From Sphingomonadaceae bacterium (GTDB lineage: Bacteria > Pseudomonadota > Alphaproteobacteria > Sphingomonadales > Sphingomonadaceae), in the NCBI GenBank assembly GCA_023384025.1, contig JAHDXX010000045.1, positions 1 through 16,135 of the forward strand: 16,135 nt of DNA. The letters run 5' to 3'. Below are positions 1-7,255 of this stretch, piece by piece. Positions within the stretch are counted from its first letter, which is position 1, and every line of letters begins with the position of its first letter. Made by a program: the position numbers and the translations under genes. The notes beneath the pieces are model-generated. The model did not search any database and had not been told where the DNA came from. It was given only the letters and a program-made list of their open reading frames with translations.

Positions 1-727
<727 letters not shown>

Positions 728-734
728 GGGGGAC

Positions 735-1646
735 ATGCGCTTCCGTTCGCCTCGAGCGAAGTCGAGAGGCGGTGGCAAACATATGTCTCGACTGCGCTCG
801 ACACGAACGGGGGGCGGGTTGACTGTCGCCGAAGCCATCCGCGCCGCTGCGGGGCGCCTTTCCGAGACCAGCGATACCGCACGGCTTGATGCCGAACTGC
901 TCGCCGCGCACCTGCTGGGGGTGTCACGCGCCGAGATGCTGCTGCGCCACATGCGCGATGCTGCGCCGCATGGGCTCGCTGCACTGGTCGAACGCCGCGC
1001 CGCGCACGAACCGATCGCCTACCTGACCGGGCGACAGGAGTTCTACGGCCTGCCGTTCATCGTCACCCCTGCCGTGCTGATCCCGCGCGGCGACAGCGAA
1101 GTGCTGGTCGAGGCTGCGCTGGAGGAGAAACCCGATGCGCGCCGCGTGCTCGATTGTGGCACCGGTTCAGGCGCGCTGCTGCTGGCGGTCCTCTCGCGCC
1201 TGGGAGAAGCGCAAGGAGTCGGGATCGACAGTTCACCCGCCGCGCTGGAGGTTGCGGCCCGCAATGCCGAGCAGCTCGGGCTGCGCCCGCAGGCGCGGTT
1301 CGTGGAAGCGGACTGGCACAGGGCGGGATGGGCCGGGGGGCTCGGCCAGTTCGACCTGATCCTCGCCAACCCGCCCTATGTCGAGACCGGAGCCGAGCTC
1401 GACCCCGATGTGCGCGACCACGAACCGGCCAGCGCGCTGTTCGCCGGGACAGATGGGCTCGACGACTATCGCGTGCTGGTGCCGCAATTGCCCGGCCTGC
1501 TTGCTCCTGGCGGTGTCTCGGTGGTCGAAATAGGGTATCGTCAGGCCGCAGCCGTGCGCGCAATCGGCTCAGGTGCGGGGCTGACAGCGCAATTGCGGCA
1601 GGACCTGGCCGGCCGCGACCGCGCACTGGTTTTTCGGGTCTGCTAG
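735..1646 (+). CDS. prmC: Release factor glutamine N5-methyltransferase PrmC
   Basis: PrmC transfers a methyl group from SAM to the GGQ glutamine of RF1 and RF2. The 303-residue frame carries the N-terminal helical domain with HEPIAYLTGRQEFYG (residues 91–105), IPRGDSE (116–122), the SAM-binding loop VLDCGTGSG (138–146) and the catalytic NPPY (192–195). The start is unusual. ATG 735 has a good ribosome site (GAGG at 726–729, 5 bases before it), but family-like sequence begins only at TVAEAIRAAAGRL, about 28 codons later. The codons between are made of an inverted REP-like pair (743–810) translated as an Arg/Gly/Ser-rich tail. Alternatives are ATG 783 and TTG 819; TTG 819 follows a G-rich stretch and would give a normal 275-residue enzyme. 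Function is certain, the start is not. Confidence 0.95.
   Translation: MRFRSPRAKSRGGGKHMSRLRSTRTGGGLTVAEAIRAAAGRLSETSDTARLDAELLAAHLLGVSRAEMLLRHMRDAAPHGLAALVERRAAHEPIAYLTGRQEFYGLPFIVTPAVLIPRGDSEVLVEAALEEKPDARRVLDCGTGSGALLLAVLSRLGEAQGVGIDSSPAALEVAARNAEQLGLRPQARFVEADWHRAGWAGGLGQFDLILANPPYVETGAELDPDVRDHEPASALFAGTDGLDDYRVLVPQLPGLLAPGGVSVVEIGYRQAAAVRAIGSGAGLTAQLRQDLAGRDRALVFRVC
743..810. repeat. Inverted pair of REP-like hairpin elements
   Basis: The outer ends are a perfect inverted repeat, CCGTTCG (743–749) and CGAACGG (804–810). Inside lie two 20-base arms, CCTCGAGCGAAGTCGAGAGG (750–769) and TGTCTCGACTGCGCTCGACA (784–803). The second is a mirror copy of the first, 15 of 20 positions matching after reverse-complementing. 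Each arm can fold by itself into a hairpin with a 2-base GA bulge, and the arms differ by compensating changes: the outer stem is CCTC/GAGG in one and TGTC/GACA in the other. This bulged, paired layout is typical of REP/BIME elements. I recall similar TCGAGCG..AGTCGAGA units as dispersed repeats in sphingomonad genomes, but only one pair is in this window. It lies inside the annotated start of prmC. Confidence 0.75.
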
Positions 1647-1887
1647 TGCGGGGGGCTTGGCAAAGGCTGCACGAGTGTCTAAGTGCAACCCAAGACCAGC
1701 GGTCCGTGGCACCTGCCACCCGCCCGGTCTTAGCTCCAACATTTGCGCGTGCGACCGGGCCAGAGGGCTCGTCAGGATAGGCAGATGGGGCACCGCGACC
1801 CCGCGTGTCCAGCGGGCGCGGCGAGGGGTCATGCGGCCGCCGGGCAATGGTGCCGGATGGGCGGTCGATACAGAGGAAGACTATTCC
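1647..1887 (+). other. 241-bp structured non-coding leader before the DUF4167 gene
   Basis: No gene is supported between the prmC stop and the TTG start at 1888. An open frame from 1657 runs through it but does not look like the family. The stretch is rich in clean inverted repeats on the sense strand: GACC/GGTC (1695–1704, 3-base loop), GTGGC/GCCAC (1706–1719, 4-base loop), GCCCGGTC/GACCGGGC (1722–1729 with 1753–1760, 8 perfect pairs), and nested GGCACC/GGTGCC (1789–1794 with 1849–1854) and GACCCC/GGGGTC (1797–1802 with 1825–1830). This could be a 5' regulatory RNA of about 200 bases. I do not recognise an RNA family in it. Confidence 0.45.
1657..1685 (+). promoter_or_regulatory. Possible promoter for the DUF4167 gene leader
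   Basis: TTGGCA (1657–1662) is one base from the -35 consensus and lies 17 bases before TAAGTG (1680–1685), a poor -10. If used, transcription would start near 1692, just before the first hairpin of the leader. The weak -10 makes this tentative. Confidence 0.25.
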
Positions 1888-2649
1888 TTGAACAACAACA
1901 GTAATCGCAACAACAACAACCGTCGTCGCGGGCGGGGTAACCGTAACCAGGGCGGCGGTGGCGGCCATCAGCAGAACCGCATCGACAGCCGCGCGCGGGG
2001 CAATGCGCCGCAGCTTCTCGACAAGTACAAGAAGCTGGCGCAGGACGCCGCGCACAACGGCGACCGGGTGCAGGCGGAATACTACCTGCAGTTCGCTGAC
2101 CACTATTTCCGCGTGATCGCCGACAACAAGGCCCGCCAGGACGAAGCGCGTGGCCGCCGTGACGAACGCGACGACTACGACGACGAGGACGGTGAGGATG
2201 CAGGCGAAAGCCGTGCCGAGCGTTCGAACGACGAGCGTCGCCAGGGCAACAACCAGCGCCGCCAGCGTCCGCGTCGTGACGATTATGACGCCATGGATCG
2301 TGGTTCGGAAGGCGAAGAATTCAGCGCCGACGAGAACCCGTTCGCCCGGGAAGACGGGCCGCAGGAACGCGATGAGCGCCCCGCGCGCGAGGACCGTCCG
2401 GCCCGCGAGGACCGGCCGGCCCGCGAGGAGCGTGCCGAGCGCCGCCCGCGCCGCCGCACCACGGGCCGCGACGAAGCGCCTGCGCGGGACGATGCTCCGA
2501 CTGCGTTCGATGCAGCCGTGCTGCCGCCGTCGATCAGCGCCTCTGGCGACATTGACGCAGAGGGTGAAGCGCCCAAGCCGCGCCTGAAGCCGCGCCGCCG
2601 CAAGCCTGCCGGAGAAGGTGCAGAAGCGGTCGAGACGGTCGAATCCTGA
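1888..2649 (+). CDS. DUF4167 domain-containing basic protein
   Basis: The 253-residue protein starts at TTG 1888, chosen because AGAGGAAGA lies 7 bases before it and because the resulting N-terminus (an Asn-rich run, then RRRGRGNR and a Gly-rich run) is the usual family start. Residues about 30–85 form the DUF4167 domain, with IDSRARGNAPQLLDKYKKLA and DRVQAEYYLQFADHYFRVI. The rest is low-complexity and strongly charged: an Asp/Glu/Arg region, three tandem copies of RPARED/E (residues 164–181) and a basic end (LKPRRRKPAG). The Arg/Gly-rich head and basic tail suggest nucleic-acid contact; the molecular function is unknown to me. In this group it commonly follows prmC, hinting at a link with translation, which is inference only. 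Confidence 0.85.
   Translation: MNNNSNRNNNNRRRGRGNRNQGGGGGHQQNRIDSRARGNAPQLLDKYKKLAQDAAHNGDRVQAEYYLQFADHYFRVIADNKARQDEARGRRDERDDYDDEDGEDAGESRAERSNDERRQGNNQRRQRPRRDDYDAMDRGSEGEEFSADENPFAREDGPQERDERPAREDRPAREDRPAREERAERRPRRRTTGRDEAPARDDAPTAFDAAVLPPSISASGDIDAEGEAPKPRLKPRRRKPAGEGAEAVETVES
2377..2430 (+). repeat. Three tandem 18-bp coding repeats (RPARED)
   Basis: Three consecutive 18-base units encode RPARED, RPARED and RPAREE within the disordered part of the DUF4167 protein. Because units are a multiple of three, copy number could change between strains without a frameshift. Confidence 0.7.
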
Positions 2650-2692
2650 CCGCGCTTGACCGGCGCGCGGGGGCAGGACAAGGCAAGCGCCG

Positions 2693-4270
2693 ATGCATCC
2701 GACCCCCGCACTCCCGGCACTGATCAACCGCTATCCGCGCCTTGCCGCGCTGCTGTTCGGCCTGCTGACGGCGACCGGGTTCCCCCCGCTTGCGCTGTGG
2801 CCGCTCTCGCTGATCGGGATCGGCGGGCTGGTGTTGCTGGCCGCGGGTGCCGCCACGCCGAAGCGCGCGGCATCGCTCGGCTGGTTGTTCGGCGTCGCGC
2901 ATTTCACCCTCGCCAACAACTGGATCGCAACCGCGTTCACCTACCAGGCGGAAATGCCGACCTGGCTCGGCTGGCTCGCCGTGCCGCTGCTCTCGCTCTA
3001 CCTCGCAGTCTATCCCGCGCTGGCCGCACTGCTGGTGCGCTGGCTAGGGCAAGGGCAGGCGCGGGGATTGCCGCTGGCACTGCTTGCGGCCGGGGCATGG
3101 ACGGTTACCGAATGGCTGCGGAGCTGGGTGTTCACGGGCTACGCGTGGGACCCGCTTGGCCTGGCGCTGCTCGGCCCGTTCGACCGACCGGGTCTTGCGG
3201 CGTTGTTGCCATGGCTCGGGACCTATGCGCTCTCAGGGCTGGTGGTCCTGCTCGGGGCGGGCCTCTGGCACCTGCTTTCGGCGCGGCGCTGGCTGCACGC
3301 CGGTATCGCTGCTGCCCTGCTGGCGGGCGGTATGTACCTGCCTGCCCCGGCGCTGCGTGAGGGCACGCTCGCCTACACGCTGGTTCAGCCTGACGTGCGG
3401 CAGGAAGAGCTCGACGATCCGGGCAAGTTCGAAGAGCAGTTCCAGCGGATCGCCCGCCTGACCGTGCGCACCGACCGGACCGAGCGGCGCGTGGTGCTGT
3501 GGCCCGAATCCGCCGTGCCCGACTACCTGCGCGACGGTTACCCCCAACGCTACTATGACCGGATGACCGCAGGCGGCGACCCGAAGTTTGCCCGCTTCCG
3601 CATTGGCCGTACAATTGGTGCAAACAGCGTGCTGCTGACCGGCGCGGTCGACCTCGAAATTCGCGACGGGCGCGCGGCGGGGGCACGCAATGCGGTGACC
3701 GCCATCGACAGCCGCGGGGCGATCATCGGCGGCTATGCCAAGGCGCATCTGGTGCCCTATGGCGAATATCTTGCGCTGCGCTGGCTGCTCGAACCGCTCG
3801 GGGCGACCCGGCTCGTGGCGGGCACGATCGACTTCTGGCCCGGCCCCGGCCCGCGCACGCTCGACCTCGGCGATTACGGGCAGGCGGGGATCCAGATCTG
3901 CTACGAGATTGTGTTCTCGGGGCAGGTGGTCGATCGTTCCAACCGTCCCGATTACCTCTTCAATCCCTCCAATGACGGCTGGTTCGGCACCTGGGGTCCG
4001 CCGCAGCACCTCGCACAGGCGCGGCTGCGCGCGATCGAGGAAGGGCTGCCGGTGCTCCGCTCGAACACCACCGGAATCAGCGCAGTGATCGACGCCAACG
4101 GCGTGGTCCGCCAGCACATCCCGATGCACCGTGCCGAAGCGATCGAGGGTGCCATCCCCCCGGCTGCCGCCCCGACCCTGTTCAGCCGGGTGGGAAACCT
4201 TCTTCCGCTGGCCTGGGCATTTCTTGCCATCGCTGCATCGCTGGTTGCCATGCGCAATCGTCGCCGCTAA
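2693..4270 (+). CDS. lnt: Apolipoprotein N-acyltransferase
   Basis: Lnt is the inner-membrane enzyme that adds the third acyl chain to the N-terminal cysteine of lipoproteins. The 525-residue length is normal. Residues 15–215 are a string of hydrophobic segments (about six), and 225–490 form the periplasmic nitrilase-like domain. The catalytic triad is visible: Glu272 in WPES, Lys350 in YAKAHLVPYGEY and Cys403 in QICYEIVF. FNPSNDGWFG and the downstream RLRAIEEGLPVLRSNTTGIS region are also typical. A last hydrophobic segment (503–520) closes the protein. The gene begins 43 bases after the DUF4167 stop without a strong ribosome site and is followed 43 bases later by metK, so it probably belongs to the same transcript. 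One candidate client, the phosphatase-like lipoprotein, is encoded at 9023–9946. Confidence 0.97.
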   Translation: MHPTPALPALINRYPRLAALLFGLLTATGFPPLALWPLSLIGIGGLVLLAAGAATPKRAASLGWLFGVAHFTLANNWIATAFTYQAEMPTWLGWLAVPLLSLYLAVYPALAALLVRWLGQGQARGLPLALLAAGAWTVTEWLRSWVFTGYAWDPLGLALLGPFDRPGLAALLPWLGTYALSGLVVLLGAGLWHLLSARRWLHAGIAAALLAGGMYLPAPALREGTLAYTLVQPDVRQEELDDPGKFEEQFQRIARLTVRTDRTERRVVLWPESAVPDYLRDGYPQRYYDRMTAGGDPKFARFRIGRTIGANSVLLTGAVDLEIRDGRAAGARNAVTAIDSRGAIIGGYAKAHLVPYGEYLALRWLLEPLGATRLVAGTIDFWPGPGPRTLDLGDYGQAGIQICYEIVFSGQVVDRSNRPDYLFNPSNDGWFGTWGPPQHLAQARLRAIEEGLPVLRSNTTGISAVIDANGVVRQHIPMHRAEAIEGAIPPAAAPTLFSRVGNLLPLAWAFLAIAASLVAMRNRRR

Positions 4271-4313
4271 CAGCGGAGCGGCACATAAAGCTTTCTTTAT
4301 ATCGGGAATCCCC
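4264..4313 (+). promoter_or_regulatory. metK leader hairpins, possible translational control element
   Basis: Between lnt and metK the RNA can form CCGCT/AGCGG (4264–4268 with 4272–4276, overlapping the lnt stop) and ATAAAG/CTTTAT (4285–4290 with 4295–4300, 4-base loop). Next to the start codon GGGA (4304–4307), the only Shine-Dalgarno-like bases, can pair with the CCCC at 4310–4313. Short metK leaders in some alphaproteobacteria hold SAM/SAH riboswitches. I do not see a convincing match to the SAM-II or SAM/SAH consensus, so this is only a candidate. Confidence 0.3.
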
Positions 4314-5543
<1,230 letters not shown>

Positions 5544-5545
5544 TT

Positions 5546-5986
5546 TCAGCTATCAGCGCTGGCGGCTTGGTCCGCCAGCGCCTCGCGCCACTTGCCCCAG
5601 ATCAGGCCGGTGACGGTCCCCGCGATCATGCCGGGAACTGTGAAGAACAGCATCGGCTCGTAGCTGCCGCCATCAACCGCGAGGATAATCAGGGCCGGGA
5701 TTGCCGCACCAGCGCCAAGGCCCGCAATCGCGTAATGCATCTGGCGCTCATGGCCGGACTGGCTGAGTATGGCGGTCAGCGGCAAGCCGATCAGCAATGC
5801 TGCGGCTAAGACGATTACTGCGCTGATCACCAGGGGAAAGGCTATCATGAGCAGCATCCCGAGCGGTTCGCCATCGCCTGCCATGGCAAGGCTGAGGGGA
5901 AGCATGAACAGGATCGTGTAAGGCGCTGCGCCCGCGATTGATCCCCACCAGACGGCTCTTGCAAACGTCGACAGCAAGATTTTCAT
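5546..5986 (-). CDS. Small four-helix membrane protein of unknown function
   Basis: The 146-residue protein starts at ATG 5986, picked because AGGAGG lies exactly 5 bases upstream; an upstream start giving 18 more residues has no such support. It is mostly hydrophobic, with likely membrane segments at about residues 12–34, 43–73, 84–104 and 110–129, and a short charged C-terminus (KWREALADQAASADS). Gly- and Ala-rich helices such as IAGLGAGAAIPALIILAV are visible. I do not recognise the family and see no catalytic motif. It lies 69 bases downstream of another small membrane protein gene in the same direction, below a GbsR-type regulator and its probable operator, so the two membrane proteins are likely co-expressed. 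The 3' end carries a perfect 10-bp hairpin and converges on metK. Confidence 0.8.
   Translation of the reverse strand: MKILLSTFARAVWWGSIAGAAPYTILFMLPLSLAMAGDGEPLGMLLMIAFPLVISAVIVLAAALLIGLPLTAILSQSGHERQMHYAIAGLGAGAAIPALIILAVDGGSYEPMLFFTVPGMIAGTVTGLIWGKWREALADQAASADS
5556..5581. terminator. Perfect 10-bp hairpin at the metK convergent junction
   Basis: GCGCTGGCGG (5556–5565) and CCGCCAGCGC (5572–5581) form a perfect stem with a 6-base loop. It begins 13 bases after the metK stop and lies within the last codons of the opposite gene. There is no T-run on either side, so it is not a classical intrinsic terminator. It may still protect the metK mRNA 3' end or slow polymerase where two transcripts meet. 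Confidence 0.4.
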
Positions 5987-6055
5987 CGAAACCTCCTCGT
6001 CTCCCCGCTGGCGGGGCGGCGGCATTGCCGCCCGCGCCATCGGTTGCCTTGTCGC

Positions 6056-6457
6056 CTAGGCGTCGTGCGCGTGTGCCGGGCGGGCTTGGGCAGCCCACTG
6101 TTCCTCGCGGAACCATGCGCCGACCTTGCGCCCGAACTTGGCGATGGCATTCATGTTGAAGAAGTGCATCGCGCCGAGCACCAGCACCGCGAGCCCGACC
6201 TTGCCGGAAAGGAACCGGATCGCTTCCGGCAGGCTTTCGGGCGGCTTGCCGAATTGCAGCGTCAGCAGGATGAAGCCGAGGTTCACCAGATAGAAGCCGA
6301 CCACCAGCAAGTGGTTGGTCGAGCGGGCGAGCGCTTCCTCGTGCCCGAAGCAATCGATCAGGAACACCTCGCCGTTCTTCGACAGCGTACGGGCGACCCA
6401 CACGGTCAGGCCAAGGCTCAGGGCAAGGTAGGCGAGATAGCTGGCAGATTCGAACAT
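6056..6457 (-). CDS. Small three-helix membrane protein of unknown function
   Basis: The 133-residue protein starts at the second of two adjacent ATGs (6457), because AGGAGG is then 5 bases upstream, the same spacing as in the next gene; the first ATG (6460) would leave only 2 bases. Hydrophobic segments are at about residues 5–22, 48–69 and 85–101. Between the first two lies a polar stretch with the distinctive FLIDCFGHEEALARSTNHLLV, and the third is followed by HFFNMNAIAKFGRK and a basic, His-containing tail (AHAHDA). I do not know its function. It is the first gene after the GbsR-type regulator, and a copy of the regulator's presumed operator lies 15 bases before the ATG, so it is probably the regulator's main target together with the next membrane protein gene. 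Confidence 0.82.
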   Translation of the reverse strand: MFESASYLAYLALSLGLTVWVARTLSKNGEVFLIDCFGHEEALARSTNHLLVVGFYLVNLGFILLTLQFGKPPESLPEAIRFLSGKVGLAVLVLGAMHFFNMNAIAKFGRKVGAWFREEQWAAQARPAHAHDA

Positions 6458-6471
6458 CATGACCTCCTGTT

Positions 6472-6491
6472 ATTTCTGAAAATAGAGAAAT
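6472..6491. promoter_or_regulatory. Probable GbsR-type operator before the membrane-protein genes
   Basis: The inverted repeat ATTTCTG–AAAATA–GAGAAAT has arms 6–7 bases long and matches 16 of 20 positions with the palindrome in the regulator's own promoter (7092–7111). The arms extend one more T/A pair outward (6471 and 6492). It lies just upstream of the ribosome site of the gene starting at 6457. AT-rich sequence here stands out against the GC-rich surroundings. I could not place convincing -35 and -10 boxes around it. Confidence 0.7.
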
Positions 6492-6535
6492 ACTCGAACA
6501 AGCGTCTACGTCGTGGGTACTGGCCTCCTTTGCTG

Positions 6536-7078
6536 TCAGGTGCGGTTCTTGCCGGGGAGCAGCCGCGCAACGCGGCCGCCGAGCTTCATCAGCGTGACCA
6601 GGGTCGATTTGGGAAGGCCGCGTACGTCGTCGTACCAGTGCGACAGCGTACCGATAAACTCGTGCATCCGCCCGATCCGCTCGCGGACATGCGCGGGCAC
6701 ATCGCTTCTGCCGTCCAGGTCGCGGCTAAGTTGTTCCAAAGCCAAGATGGTTGGATCGATCTCGCGCTTCTTGCGCTCGGTCACGATCCGCGTGAGCATT
6801 TCCCACAGGTCGGTCTCGGCGACGAAATGGTCGCGCCGGTCACCTTCGACATGGGTGCGGCGGACGATGCCGTAACCCTGCAGTTCCTTGACAGCGGTCG
6901 AGACATTGGAGCGGGCGAGGCCCAGTGTCTCGCAGATTTCCTCCGCATGGAGCGGCCGGTCGCAGAGATAGAGCAGGGCATGGATCTGTGCGACAGAGCG
7001 GTTGACCCCCCAATGCGTGCCCATCTCCCCCCAATGGAGGATGAAGGCACGCGCTTCGGGGATGTCATAGAGCTTCAT
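6536..7078 (-). CDS. GbsR/MarR-family transcriptional regulator
   Basis: The 180-residue protein starts at ATG 7078 (MKLYDIPEARAFILHWGEMG). Longer versions of the frame run into the non-homologous divergent region and were not used. Residues about 25–90 form a winged helix: WGVNRSVAQIHALLYLCDRPL, then the helix-turn-helix EEICETLGLARSNVSTAVKELQ (46–67), then the wing IVRRTHVEGDRRDHFVAE (71–88). The GDRRD wing and the conserved Trp-Gly start are characteristic of the GbsR group (COG1510), best known from osmoprotectant gene control in Bacillus. The C-terminal half is helical and likely dimerises or senses a ligand. A palindrome sits between the -35 and -10 of its promoter, so autorepression is expected. 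There is no Shine-Dalgarno site and the predicted mRNA start is at the ATG, pointing to a leaderless message. Confidence 0.88.
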   Translation of the reverse strand: MKLYDIPEARAFILHWGEMGTHWGVNRSVAQIHALLYLCDRPLHAEEICETLGLARSNVSTAVKELQGYGIVRRTHVEGDRRDHFVAETDLWEMLTRIVTERKKREIDPTILALEQLSRDLDGRSDVPAHVRERIGRMHEFIGTLSHWYDDVRGLPKSTLVTLMKLGGRVARLLPGKNRT

Positions 7079-7085
7079 AAAATCG

Positions 7086-7114
7086 TCTATAATTTCTGTA
7101 ATAACAGAAATCAA
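7086..7114 (-). promoter_or_regulatory. Promoter of the GbsR-type regulator gene
   Basis: On the minus strand TTGATT (7114–7109) is followed after exactly 17 bases by TATAGA (7091–7086), each matching the consensus at 4 of 6 positions. The 7 bases CGATTTT then lead directly to the ATG at 7078, so the predicted transcription start falls at or next to the first base of the start codon. Confidence 0.6.
7092..7111. promoter_or_regulatory. Probable autoregulatory operator, perfect 7-bp palindrome
   Basis: ATTTCTG (7092–7098) and CAGAAAT (7105–7111) are perfect inverted repeats separated by TAATAA. The site fills the spacer between the presumed -35 and -10 of the regulator gene, an ideal place for repression. 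A 16-of-20 match lies at 6472–6491 before the next gene in the same direction. The 177-bp gap 7079–7255 also holds the start region of the divergent exported protein, which may be affected as well. Confidence 0.75.
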
Positions 7115-7255
7115 GAGAATAGTGTGTTTGAGCAAGGGCCCGGACTCGTGGTTCCACGGCGCTTCGCGGGTCGCGCTTATCGTTCGAAGGAGCCAGTGCT
7201 TGCGGGGAAGGGGCAGCCGCGATAGCCGTCCCAGGACCAACGCGGAGGAAAAAGC

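Noticed and set aside
1657..1887. N-terminal extension of the DUF4167 protein
   Set aside because: The translated stretch is unlike the family, covers a hairpin-rich leader, and a good ribosome site points to TTG 1888.
1063..2727. Long open frame of 554 codons on the minus strand across prmC and the DUF4167 gene
   Set aside because: It is low complexity (Val/Ala runs, Arg-rich), crosses two supported genes and a non-coding leader, and matches no family I know.
4131..4313. Upstream extension of metK inside lnt
   Set aside because: It overlaps the end of lnt in another frame; the metK family start is at 4314.
4264..4313. Firm call of a SAM-II or SAM/SAH riboswitch before metK
   Set aside because: No consensus strings for either class are clearly present; only generic hairpins can be supported.
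5556..5581. Classical intrinsic terminator for metK
   Set aside because: The stem is perfect but no T-run follows on either strand.
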